Part shown: piece by piece, positions 1 to 5,806 of the stretch
Layout of the letters: each line of letters opens with the position of its first letter
Position numbering within the stretch: position 1 is the stretch's first letter
DNA from: Actinomycetes bacterium
GTDB lineage: Bacteria > Actinomycetota > Actinomycetes > Actinomycetales > Cellulomonadaceae
Length of the DNA stretch: 5,806 nucleotides
Assembly (NCBI GenBank): GCA_023390875.1
Contig: JAEWCA010000330.1
Location: 1-5,806 of the forward strand
Direction of reading: 5' to 3'
The notes under the pieces: generated by a model
Databases searched by the model: none
Told to the model about the DNA's origin: nothing
The model's input: only the letters and a program-made list of their open reading frames with translations
Program-made: the position numbers and the translations under genes

Positions 1-1654
1 CCTCGGCGCCGGTGGCGACGAGCCGCTCGCTCCAGACTGTCCCCGCCGAGCCGTCGCTCAGCGACACGACGCCGTCTGCCGTCAGCGGCGCGAACTCCTC
101 GACCCGCACCCCGAGCAGGTCCCGGAACGCCCCGGGGTACCCGCCGAGGATCACGCGGTCGGCGGCGTCGACGATCCCGGAGAAGTACGTGACGAGCACC
201 TGCCCGCCGCGGTCCACCACCGACGACAACCGGTCGGACAGGTCGGGCGGCGCGAGGTACAGCGTCGGCACGAGCACCACGTCGTACCCGTCGAGCGACG
301 CCGACGCGGCCAGCACGTCGACCGCGACGCCCGCGTCGAGCAGGGCACCGTGCAGGTCGCGCGCGACGTCGAGGTACTGCACGTCGACGCTCGGGTGCGC
401 CTCGAGGTCGCTCGCCCACCACGCGGCCGTGTCCCACAGCAGCGCGACGCGCGACCGCGGGACCACGGACCCGCGCACCTCCGCGAGCCGGCCGAGCACC
501 CCACCGAGCTCGACCACCTCACGGAACACGTCGGAGTCCCGCCCCGCGTGCGGCACCATCCCCGAGTGGTACTTCTCGGCGCCCGCCCGGGACTGCCGCC
601 ACTGGAAGAACAGCACCCCGTCGGACCCGCGGGCCACGTGCTGCAGCGAGTTGCGCAGCATCTGCCCGGGCTCCTTGGCGAGGTTGCGCGGCTGCCAGTT
701 CACCGCGCTCGTCGAGTGCTCCATGAGGAGCCACGGTCGGCCCCCGCTGAGCCCGCGGACCCGGTCGGCGCTGAACGCGAGCTCGGCCCACCCGCGCGGG
801 TCCTCGGCCCACAGGTAGTGGTCGTTGGACACGATGTCGACCAGCGGCGTGGTGGCCTGGTAGTCGATCTGGTGGAAGTCGCCCATGACCATGTAGTTCG
901 TGGTGACGGGCAGGTGCGGTGTGACGTCGCGCAGCACGGCGGCCTCGGCCTCGAGGTGCGCGACGAACGCGTCGGACGAGAACCGCTCGAAGTCGAGCCG
1001 CTGCCCGGGGTTGGGGATGGTGGTGGTGCGGCGCGGCGGCAGGATCTGCTCGAACGAGGTGTACCGCTGGCCCCAGAACGCGGTGCCCCACGCGAGGTTG
1101 AGGGCGTCGACGTCCGGGTACTCCTTGCCGAGCCAGTCGCGGAACGCCGCCGCGGACACGTCGCAGTAGCAGCGCCCGTTGTGGCACGCGAGCTCGTTCG
1201 AGACGTGCCACATCTTCACGGCCGGGTGGTGCCCGTACCGCTCGGCGAGCACCCGGGCGATGCGCGTCGCGTGCGCGCGGATGACGGGCGACGACACGCA
1301 CCACGACTCGCGGCTGCCGTGCGTGAACCGCAGCCCGTCGGCGTCGACGGGCAGCATCTCGGGGTGCTGCAGGTGCAGCCAGACGGGCGGCGCCGCGCTG
1401 GGCGTCGCGAGGTCGACGCCGATGCCCGCGTCGTGCAGCAGGTCGAGGATCTCGTCGAGCCAGTCGAACTCGAACACGCCCTCCGCGGGCTCGAGCTGCC
1501 CCCACGAGAAGATGCCGAGGCTCACGAGGTTCACGCCCGCCTCGCGCATCAGCGCGACGTCCTCGGCCCACACCTCCCGCGGCCACTGCTCGGGGTTGTA
1601 GTCGGCGCCGAACGCGATGCCGTCGGTGGGCCAGCGGCCCGTCCAGCGGCTCAC
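1..1654 (-). CDS. Second GH42 beta-galactosidase, BgaB/A4-like, C-terminus cut by window edge
   Basis: An open frame of 551 codons runs from a GTG at 1654 to the left edge with no stop. The family motifs are clear: FGADYNPEQWP (15-25), WHVSNE (149-154) with acid/base Glu154, and LLMEHSTSAVNWQPRN (309-324) with nucleophile Glu312. Trp320 and EKYH (360-363) follow; these match the numbering I recall for the substrate-binding residues of the Thermus A4 enzyme. The trimerisation domain begins near residue 400 (RVALLWDTAAWW). Cysteines Cys119, Cys157, Cys162 and Cys164 resemble the zinc site of A4-type enzymes, but Ser167 stands where the fourth ligand would be. Relative to the usual 650-690 residues, roughly 100-140 are missing, mainly domain C. 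The GTG overlaps the stop of the preceding GH42 gene as GTGA, and I see no good Shine-Dalgarno, so translation is probably coupled. No other in-frame start lies before the barrel. There is no signal peptide, so the enzyme should be cytoplasmic. Likely reaction: removal of terminal beta-D-galactose from short galactosides. Confidence 0.94.
   Translation of the reverse strand, partial: MSRWTGRWPTDGIAFGADYNPEQWPREVWAEDVALMREAGVNLVSLGIFSWGQLEPAEGVFEFDWLDEILDLLHDAGIGVDLATPSAAPPVWLHLQHPEMLPVDADGLRFTHGSRESWCVSSPVIRAHATRIARVLAERYGHHPAVKMWHVSNELACHNGRCYCDVSAAAFRDWLGKEYPDVDALNLAWGTAFWGQRYTSFEQILPPRRTTTIPNPGQRLDFERFSSDAFVAHLEAEAAVLRDVTPHLPVTTNYMVMGDFHQIDYQATTPLVDIVSNDHYLWAEDPRGWAELAFSADRVRGLSGGRPWLLMEHSTSAVNWQPRNLAKEPGQMLRNSLQHVARGSDGVLFFQWRQSRAGAEKYHSGMVPHAGRDSDVFREVVELGGVLGRLAEVRGSVVPRSRVALLWDTAAWWASDLEAHPSVDVQYLDVARDLHGALLDAGVAVDVLAASASLDGYDVVLVPTLYLAPPDLSDRLSSVVDRGGQVLVTYFSGIVDAADRVILGGYPGAFRDLLGVRVEEFAPLTADGVVSLSDGSAGTVWSERLVATGAE
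1651..1654 (-). other. GTGA stop/start overlap between the two GH42 genes
   Basis: The GTG at 1654-1652 overlaps the TGA at 1653-1651. No clear Shine-Dalgarno precedes the GTG, so the second GH42 probably depends on ribosomes finishing the first one. The next in-frame ATG (codon 36) is already inside the barrel and cannot be the start. Confidence 0.82.
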
Positions 1655-3780
1655 CGGGTCACCGCCACGAGCACGTCCCACGAGCCGAGCGTGAGTTCTT
1701 CACCGGCCGAGACCGGCGCCCCGGGGGCGTCGGCGGGCGGCGGATCCGCAGGGGCGGATCCCCGTGGGGAGACGAGGACGGACAGGTCGGCAGGTGCGGT
1801 CACGGTGGCGGCCTCCCAGGACCAGTTGTGCAGGACGTGGACGCGGGACCCGTCGGGCCGCGTCGAGGTGTGGACGGTGACGCTCGCCGGGAGGTCCTCC
1901 CAGCCCGCCACCGGGGTCGGCACGAGCCACGAGGCGAGCGACCGCGCCAGGTCGAGACCCGGGACGGTCCCCACGACGGTGACACGACCCGACCCGTGCG
2001 CGCGCGTCGTGGCGGCCGCCCAGGCCCCGAGGTGCGGGTGGTCGAACGTGGCCAGCACGTCCGCGCCGTCGGGCACGAGGCACTCGGCCCACGCCGTCGC
2101 CTCGCCGCTCAGCGCGCCCGTGACCGGAACCGGCGTGAGGAGGTTGGAGAACTCGTCGTACGACGCGCCCGCGGCCGCCGACAGCCGCGCGGGCTGCACC
2201 TCGGCGCGCGCCCGCCCCTCGTGGTCGGCGTACCCGGTGCGCGGCCCGACGACGAGGTGGCCGCCGGCCTCGGCGTACCGCAGCAGCCACGTGAGGTCGC
2301 CGTCGGACGCCGGGTAGTACCCGGCCGCGACGAGCACGGGGTGCTTCTCGACTGTCTCAGCAGGGTCCGAGCCGAACAGATGCTGCGGCCGCACGACCCG
2401 CACCTGCAGGCCGGCGTCGAACGCACCCCGGTAGAAGGCGCCGACGATGCGCGGGTAGCTGTTGACGTCGCCGGTCCCGTCGGGCCGCTGGAGCGGGGGC
2501 TGGCCCGCGAGCGCGAACCGCGCGTCCGTCGACGACAGGATCGCGACGTCGGCGTCGGGCGTGGCGTCGGCGAGCGCGCTGCCCACCCGCCCCAGCTCGG
2601 CGCCGAGCACCGACAGCTCCCGGTACGCCCGCCCCGGCACGCCGCTGTGCGGCAGCACGCCGCCCCAGTACGTCTCGGCGCCGTAGTGCAGCGTGTGCCA
2701 GTGCCAGTACTCGATCATCCGGGCGCCGCGCGCGACGAGCGCCCACGCGGCCTGCCGCCACTGCCCCGGGTAGGCGGGGAAGTTCGTCGACGGGCCGCCG
2801 ATGGACTGCGCGTCCGTCTCGGTGACGAGGAACGGCTCGCCGCGCGACGAGAACATGACGTCGCCGACCTGGAACAGCGCCCACGTGCCGAACGCGGTCC
2901 AGTACTGCGCCGGGGTCTCGACGCTCGGATGCGCCAGCGCGTCCTGCATCCCGTAGTACGCGTTCCCGCTGGTCACGTCGAGGACGGACGCGAGGTCGGC
3001 GTCGTCGAGCGCGGGCCGCTCGTACGCGATGCACGTGGTGACGAACTGGTCGTCCCGGGCGAGCGCGCGCACCGCACGCGCCTGCCAGTCGATCATCTCC
3101 GTGGTCAGCGACGCCTGGAACCGCCGCCACGCGAGGTCGTACTGCGGCTGCACGTTCCCGTCGGGGGTCCACAGGTCCGCCCACGTGGACAGCCGGTGCG
3201 ACCAGTAGACGAGCCCCCACTCGCGGTTGAGCGTCTCGACGTCCCCGTAGCGGTGCCGCAGGTGGTCGACGAACCGCTCGAACACCCCGCGGTTGTGCAG
3301 CAGGTGCAGGCCCGGCTCGTTGTCGACCTGGAACCCGACGACGGCCGGGTGGTCCCGGTACCGCTCGACGACGAGCCGCAGGATCCGCTCGGCGTGGAAC
3401 CGGAAGGCCGGGTGCGTGAAGTCGGCCTCCTGCCGGGCGCCCCACCCCATCCGCTCGCCCGTGCGGAGCTCGCCGGCGACCTCCGGGTACCGGCGGGCCA
3501 GCCACATCGGCACCGCGTACGTCGGGGTGCCGAGCACCACCTCGATCCCCCGGGCGTGCGCGCCGTCGAGCACGGGCTCGAGCCAGTCGAGGTCGAACCG
3601 CCCCTCCTCGGGCTCCCACGTGGACCACACCGACTCGCCGACGCGGATCACCGTGAACCCGGCCGCCGCCATCAGGTCGAGGTCGCGCTCGAGCGTCTCG
3701 GGCTTGGGGTCGTCGCCCGGTCCCGCGTACTCGTAGTAGTACGCGGCACCGAAGCGCACGCCGTCGTGCTGCACAGCCAT
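1651..3780 (-). CDS. GH42 beta-galactosidase-family enzyme, complete, no cysteine cluster
   Basis: This is a retaining glycoside hydrolase of family 42, 709 residues, a normal full length for the family. Residues about 10-385 form the catalytic TIM barrel (FGAAYYYEY at 10-18, WEPEEGRFDLDWL at 55-67). FQVDNEPG (150-157) carries the acid/base Glu155 and VTETDAQ (319-325) the nucleophile Glu321. A flavodoxin-like trimerisation domain follows (about 411-610), then a beta-sandwich domain C (about 640-709) containing a Pro/Ala-rich loop (672-690). The cysteine cluster that many GH42 enzymes have after the acid/base is absent, and the late subsite loop reads ETYW (369-372) instead of the EKYH type. 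No signal peptide is seen, so the enzyme should be cytoplasmic and act on sugars brought in by the upstream permeases. Known GH42 activities include beta-1,3-, 1,4- and 1,6-galactosidase and, in a bifidobacterial member, alpha-L-arabinopyranosidase; which applies cannot be told here. The start follows a purine-rich leader. Confidence 0.95.
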   Translation of the reverse strand: MAVQHDGVRFGAAYYYEYAGPGDDPKPETLERDLDLMAAAGFTVIRVGESVWSTWEPEEGRFDLDWLEPVLDGAHARGIEVVLGTPTYAVPMWLARRYPEVAGELRTGERMGWGARQEADFTHPAFRFHAERILRLVVERYRDHPAVVGFQVDNEPGLHLLHNRGVFERFVDHLRHRYGDVETLNREWGLVYWSHRLSTWADLWTPDGNVQPQYDLAWRRFQASLTTEMIDWQARAVRALARDDQFVTTCIAYERPALDDADLASVLDVTSGNAYYGMQDALAHPSVETPAQYWTAFGTWALFQVGDVMFSSRGEPFLVTETDAQSIGGPSTNFPAYPGQWRQAAWALVARGARMIEYWHWHTLHYGAETYWGGVLPHSGVPGRAYRELSVLGAELGRVGSALADATPDADVAILSSTDARFALAGQPPLQRPDGTGDVNSYPRIVGAFYRGAFDAGLQVRVVRPQHLFGSDPAETVEKHPVLVAAGYYPASDGDLTWLLRYAEAGGHLVVGPRTGYADHEGRARAEVQPARLSAAAGASYDEFSNLLTPVPVTGALSGEATAWAECLVPDGADVLATFDHPHLGAWAAATTRAHGSGRVTVVGTVPGLDLARSLASWLVPTPVAGWEDLPASVTVHTSTRPDGSRVHVLHNWSWEAATVTAPADLSVLVSPRGSAPADPPPADAPGAPVSAGEELTLGSWDVLVAVTR
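1742..1761. repeat. Perfect 8-bp inverted repeat with 4-base loop inside the GH42 gene
   Basis: GGATCCGC and its exact reverse complement GCGGATCC are separated by AGGG on the plus strand. The hairpin lies in the stretch encoding residues about 674-680, within a Pro/Ala-rich loop of domain C, roughly 90-110 bases before the second GH42 start. It may form a stem in the mRNA; no U-tract follows, so it is not a classical terminator. It may simply be chance in GC-rich coding DNA. Confidence 0.6.
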
Positions 3781-3781
3781 G

Positions 3782-3796
3782 TCTCTCTCTTCCCCC
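3782..3796 (-). promoter_or_regulatory. Purine-rich leader and probable ribosome binding site of the complete GH42 gene
   Basis: The transcript has 15 consecutive purines (five G, two A, then GAGAGAGA) ending one base before the ATG at 3780. There is no perfect AGGAGG; the purine run most likely does the job. It lies in the only true intergenic gap of the window (3781-3828). The rest of that gap holds a CCCGGG palindrome but no convincing terminator, so read-through from the permeases is expected. Confidence 0.55.
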
Positions 3797-3828
3797 GTGG
3801 TGCTTTCCGTCAGTCCGCGACCCGGGCG

Positions 3829-4770
3829 TCAGCCCTTGACCGCTCCGCTCGCGAGCCCCGACTGCCAGTACCGCTGCAGGTACAGGAAGGCCAGGACGAG
3901 CGGGATGATCGAGATGAACGCGCCGGTGATGATCGTCGAGAACAGCGCCCGCGACCCCGAGCCGCCCGCCGCGAGCGCCTGCCACTGCGCGAGCCCGACC
4001 GTGAGCGGGTACAGGTCCGGCGAGTTGAGCATGATGAGCGGCAGGAAGTAGTTGTTCCACGTCGACACCAGGGCGAACAGCAGCACCGTGACCATGCCCG
4101 GTGCGAGCAGCCGCAGCCCGATGGTGAAAAAGATCCGCAGCTCGCCGGCGCCGTCGACGCGGGCCGCCTCGATGAGGGTGTCGTCGACCGCGTCGGCCGC
4201 GTACACCCGCATGAGGTAGACGCCGAACGGGCTGACCAGCGAGGGCAGGATGACCGCCCACGGCGTGTTCGTCAGGCCCGCGTTCGCGAACAGCAGGTAC
4301 GTCGGGATCGTCAGGGCCGTCATGGGGATCATCACCGCGCCGAGGATCCCGCTGAAGATGAGGTTGCCCCCGCGGAACCGGTACTTCGCGAACGCGTACC
4401 CGGCCATCGTCGCGAGGAACGCGGCGCCGACGGCGCTGACGATCGCGTAGACGAGCGAGTTGCGCAGCCACAGCAGGTACACGCCGTCCTGCGTCGTGAA
4501 CACGTCCTGGATGTTGGCCCACAGCGAGTTCGTGCCCGAGAACCACAGGCCGAAGCTCGTGAACAGGTCGGCGTTCGACTTCGTCGAGGCCACGACCAGC
4601 CACCACAGCGGCAGCAGGAAGTAGAGCAGCGCGACGAACATCGCGATGGTGAGGACCTTGCTGCGCCGCGGCTGGTCGGACGAGTGCGTCCGGCGGCCGC
4701 TGCGCGGCGGCGTCGTCTCGGCGGGGACGCCGGTGACGACGGCCTCGGCGGTGGCACGGATCGTCGTCAT
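3829..4770 (-). CDS. Sugar ABC transporter permease, MalG/UgpE type
   Basis: This is the second membrane subunit of the same CUT1 sugar importer. I set the start at the ATG at 4770, giving 313 residues; the reading frame stays open further upstream to 5286, but that part lies over the first permease and is not membrane-like. After a hydrophilic tail (1-37) come about six membrane segments (near 39-61, 106-127, 137-160, 170-190, 220-245, 279-300). The EAA loop is canonical: EAARVDGAG at 201-209. The C-terminus ends GAVKG, a tail very common in MalG-like permeases. The ATG overlaps the stop of the MalF-type gene by four bases (ATGA), and AAGGAG lies 11 bases upstream, so it is translationally coupled to its partner. 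A 48-base gap separates it from the GH42 gene that follows. No ATPase gene is adjacent, as is usual where a shared MsiK-type ATPase serves several importers. Confidence 0.95.
   Translation of the reverse strand: MTTIRATAEAVVTGVPAETTPPRSGRRTHSSDQPRRSKVLTIAMFVALLYFLLPLWWLVVASTKSNADLFTSFGLWFSGTNSLWANIQDVFTTQDGVYLLWLRNSLVYAIVSAVGAAFLATMAGYAFAKYRFRGGNLIFSGILGAVMIPMTALTIPTYLLFANAGLTNTPWAVILPSLVSPFGVYLMRVYAADAVDDTLIEAARVDGAGELRIFFTIGLRLLAPGMVTVLLFALVSTWNNYFLPLIMLNSPDLYPLTVGLAQWQALAAGGSGSRALFSTIITGAFISIIPLVLAFLYLQRYWQSGLASGAVKG
4767..4770 (-). other. ATGA stop/start overlap between the two permeases
   Basis: The TGA of the MalF-type permease (4769-4767) shares three bases with the ATG of the MalG-type permease (4770-4768). 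This arrangement usually means coupled translation and balanced production of the two subunits of a heterodimer. Confidence 0.9.
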
Positions 4771-5726
4771 CGGGCTGCACGCTCCTTGCGCTGGGCGGAC
4801 AGCTGCACCGTGTACGACACGATCATGATGACGATGCCGAGGATGAAGGCGATCGCTGCCGCGTAGTTGCTGTCCCTGTTGATGAACGCGAGGTTGTACG
4901 CGTAGAGGTTCGGCGTGTAGTCGATGCCGATCACGTTGGGCGCGATGTTGCGCAGGATGCTGGGCTCGTTGAACAGCTGGAACGAGCCGATCACCGAGAA
5001 GATGACGGTCAGCAGGATGGCCGGCCGGATCGCGGGGATCTTGATGCTCCACGCGGTGCGGACCGTGCCGGCGCCGTCGACCGCGGCGGCGTCGAACAGC
5101 TCGCGGGGCACCGACCGCAGGGCCGCGTACAGGATGATCATGTTGTAGCCGATGAACTCCCAGCTCACGATGTTCATCAGCGAGAACAGCATCCAGTCGG
5201 CCGACAGGAACTGCGGCGCGGGTGCCCCGAGCTTCTCGGCGAGCTGCGCGAACGGCCCGAAGTCCCCGCCGTACAGGTAGCCCCACATGAGGGCGGCGAT
5301 GACGCTCGGCACGGCGTACGGGATGAAGATGCCGAGCCGGATGAACCGCTGCAGGTACAGCACGCCGGCGTCGAGCAGCAGCGCGAACACCAGCGACAGC
5401 CCGAGCATCACGGGCACCTGGATGACGAGGAACACCGCCATGCGGGCCACGCCGGACAGGAACGACGGGTCGGTGAGCGCCCGCGTGTAGTTCTCGAGCC
5501 CGACGAACGTGTTGCCGCCGACGAGCTGCTCGCGGAACAGGCTGAGGTAGCCGGAGTACACGATCGGGATCACGAGGAACAGCAGGAACACGACGACGAA
5601 CGGGGCGATGAGCACCCAGGCGGCGGTGTTCTCGCGACGGCGGAGCCGCGATGGTCCCTTGCGCTGGACGGCGGCTGGCGCGTCCGCGGGCGGTCCTGCG
5701 GGCAGGCGGAGGTCGGCTGTGGTCAT
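4767..5726 (-). CDS. Sugar ABC transporter permease, MalF/UgpA type
   Basis: This is one of the two membrane subunits of a carbohydrate importer of the CUT1 (MalFGK-like) family, acting in the cytoplasmic membrane. The 319-residue protein has a charged, Pro/Ala-rich N-terminal tail (1-33), then about six hydrophobic segments (roughly 35-56, 96-118, 127-150, 180-203, 236-255, 290-309). Its coupling loop reads DAAAVDGAG (212-220), the EAA loop that docks on the ATPase, with Asp in place of the usual first Glu. The short N-terminus without a large periplasmic insert is typical of UgpA/LacF-like proteins rather than enteric MalF. The ATG start is supported by GAGGAG seven bases upstream. Its TGA overlaps the ATG of the next permease, so the two are co-translated partners. 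Substrate cannot be read from the sequence; the downstream GH42 genes suggest a galactoside or arabinoside oligosaccharide (inference). The fold and family are near certain. Confidence 0.95.
   Translation of the reverse strand: MTTADLRLPAGPPADAPAAVQRKGPSRLRRRENTAAWVLIAPFVVVFLLFLVIPIVYSGYLSLFREQLVGGNTFVGLENYTRALTDPSFLSGVARMAVFLVIQVPVMLGLSLVFALLLDAGVLYLQRFIRLGIFIPYAVPSVIAALMWGYLYGGDFGPFAQLAEKLGAPAPQFLSADWMLFSLMNIVSWEFIGYNMIILYAALRSVPRELFDAAAVDGAGTVRTAWSIKIPAIRPAILLTVIFSVIGSFQLFNEPSILRNIAPNVIGIDYTPNLYAYNLAFINRDSNYAAAIAFILGIVIMIVSYTVQLSAQRKERAAR
4782..4787 (-). promoter_or_regulatory. Ribosome binding site of the MalG-type permease
   Basis: The minus strand reads AAGGAG inside the last codons of the MalF-type permease (it encodes Lys-Glu there), 11 bases before the ATG at 4770. 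The spacing is a little long, but together with the ATGA overlap it supports this start over upstream in-frame starts in the same open frame. Confidence 0.7.
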
Positions 5727-5733
5727 GGTGGGT

Positions 5734-5739
5734 CTCCTC
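5734..5739 (-). promoter_or_regulatory. Ribosome binding site of the MalF-type permease
   Basis: On the minus strand this reads GAGGAG, seven bases before the ATG at 5726. It is a near-consensus Shine-Dalgarno at good spacing and fixes this ATG as the start. Confidence 0.85.
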
Positions 5740-5751
5740 AGGCCGGGTGCG

Positions 5752-5806
5752 CCCCCCCCCCGGGGGGGGGGGGGGGGGGGGCGGGCCCCGGGGGGGTTGG
5801 CGGGGG
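5752..5806. other. Low-complexity C/G homopolymer contig end, probable sequencing artefact
   Basis: Ten C (5752-5761) are followed directly by twenty G (5762-5781) and then a mostly G, low-complexity tail to the last base. Nothing here codes or looks like a promoter. Long G runs at a contig end are typical of low-signal reads, and the C-then-G arrangement folds back on itself, which also stalls polymerase and assembly. Treat bases right of about 5750 as unreliable; the true upstream region (5727-5751) shows only the ribosome binding site. Confidence 0.8.

Noticed and set aside
519..1586. Minus-strand open frame of 355 codons over the second GH42
   Set aside because: It is out of frame with the GH42 motifs (Glu154, Glu312, trimerisation domain), and its translation is compositionally biased. 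It hides the real partial gene, which has no stop inside the window.
350..2317. Plus-strand open frame of 655 codons across both GH42 genes
   Set aside because: Low-complexity Arg/Val/Pro-rich translation lying fully antisense to conserved enzyme genes; shadow frame.
3811..3828. CCCGGG palindrome after the MalG-type permease as a possible terminator
   Set aside because: The stem is only a few pairs with no clear loop or U-tract, so it does not support termination between the permeases and the GH42 genes.
2357..4780. Minus-strand open frame of 807 codons in a different frame from the GH42 and permease genes
   Set aside because: Arg/Ala/Pro-rich sequence with no motifs, overlapping the true genes in another frame. 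The GH42 and permease motifs lie in the other frames.
1828..4866. Plus-strand open frame of 1012 codons antisense to the GH42 gene and the MalG-type permease
   Set aside because: Its translation is dominated by Arg, Val, Pro, Gly and Asp with no recognisable domain. It spans two well-supported minus-strand genes and is a typical stop-free shadow of GC-rich coding DNA.
5073..5093. Asp instead of Glu at the first position of the EAA loop in the MalF-type permease
   Set aside because: A conservative change with the rest of the motif (AA and DGAG) intact; not evidence of loss of ATPase docking.
4771..5286. N-terminal extension of the MalG-type permease to an upstream ATG at 5286
   Set aside because: The extra 172 residues are Arg/Ala/His-rich shadow of the first permease. 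The ATG at 4770 has a ribosome binding site, an ATGA overlap and gives a normal family length.
5752..5781. C10G20 tract as a possible G-quadruplex or terminator hairpin
   Set aside because: It sits at the very end of the sequence and is followed by more low-complexity G, which is better explained as a sequencing or assembly artefact.

Overview
The window is a very GC-rich stretch with strong G/C third-position bias and is almost entirely coding. It fits a high-GC actinobacterium. A Cellulomonas-like soil or plant-polymer degrader is my guess from codon use and gene content; no marker gene here proves it. All four genes lie on the minus strand, so the operon reads from right to left.

In transcription order they are: (1) a MalF/UgpA-type sugar ABC permease (5726 to 4767); (2) a MalG/UgpE-type sugar ABC permease (4770 to 3829), whose ATG overlaps the previous stop as ATGA; (3) a complete GH42 beta-galactosidase-family enzyme of 709 residues (3780 to 1651), after a 48-base gap; and (4) a second, quite different GH42 enzyme starting at a GTG that overlaps the previous stop as GTGA (1654 onward), which runs off the left edge after 551 codons. 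Neither GH42 shows a signal peptide. The natural reading is that a galactose- or arabinose-containing oligosaccharide is imported intact and cut in the cytoplasm. The solute-binding protein, the ATPase, any regulator and the promoter are not in the window. The ATPase may be a shared MsiK-type protein encoded elsewhere, as is common in actinobacteria.

The right-hand end (about 5752-5806) is a run of C followed by a long run of G, and looks like a low-quality contig end rather than biology. It cuts the operon exactly where the binding-protein gene or promoter would be expected.

No new type of system is visible. The points most worth a second look are the pairing of two divergent GH42 clades in one coupled operon, the different active-site loops of the two enzymes, an incomplete zinc-type cysteine cluster in the second enzyme, and a perfect 8-bp hairpin inside the end of the first GH42 gene.
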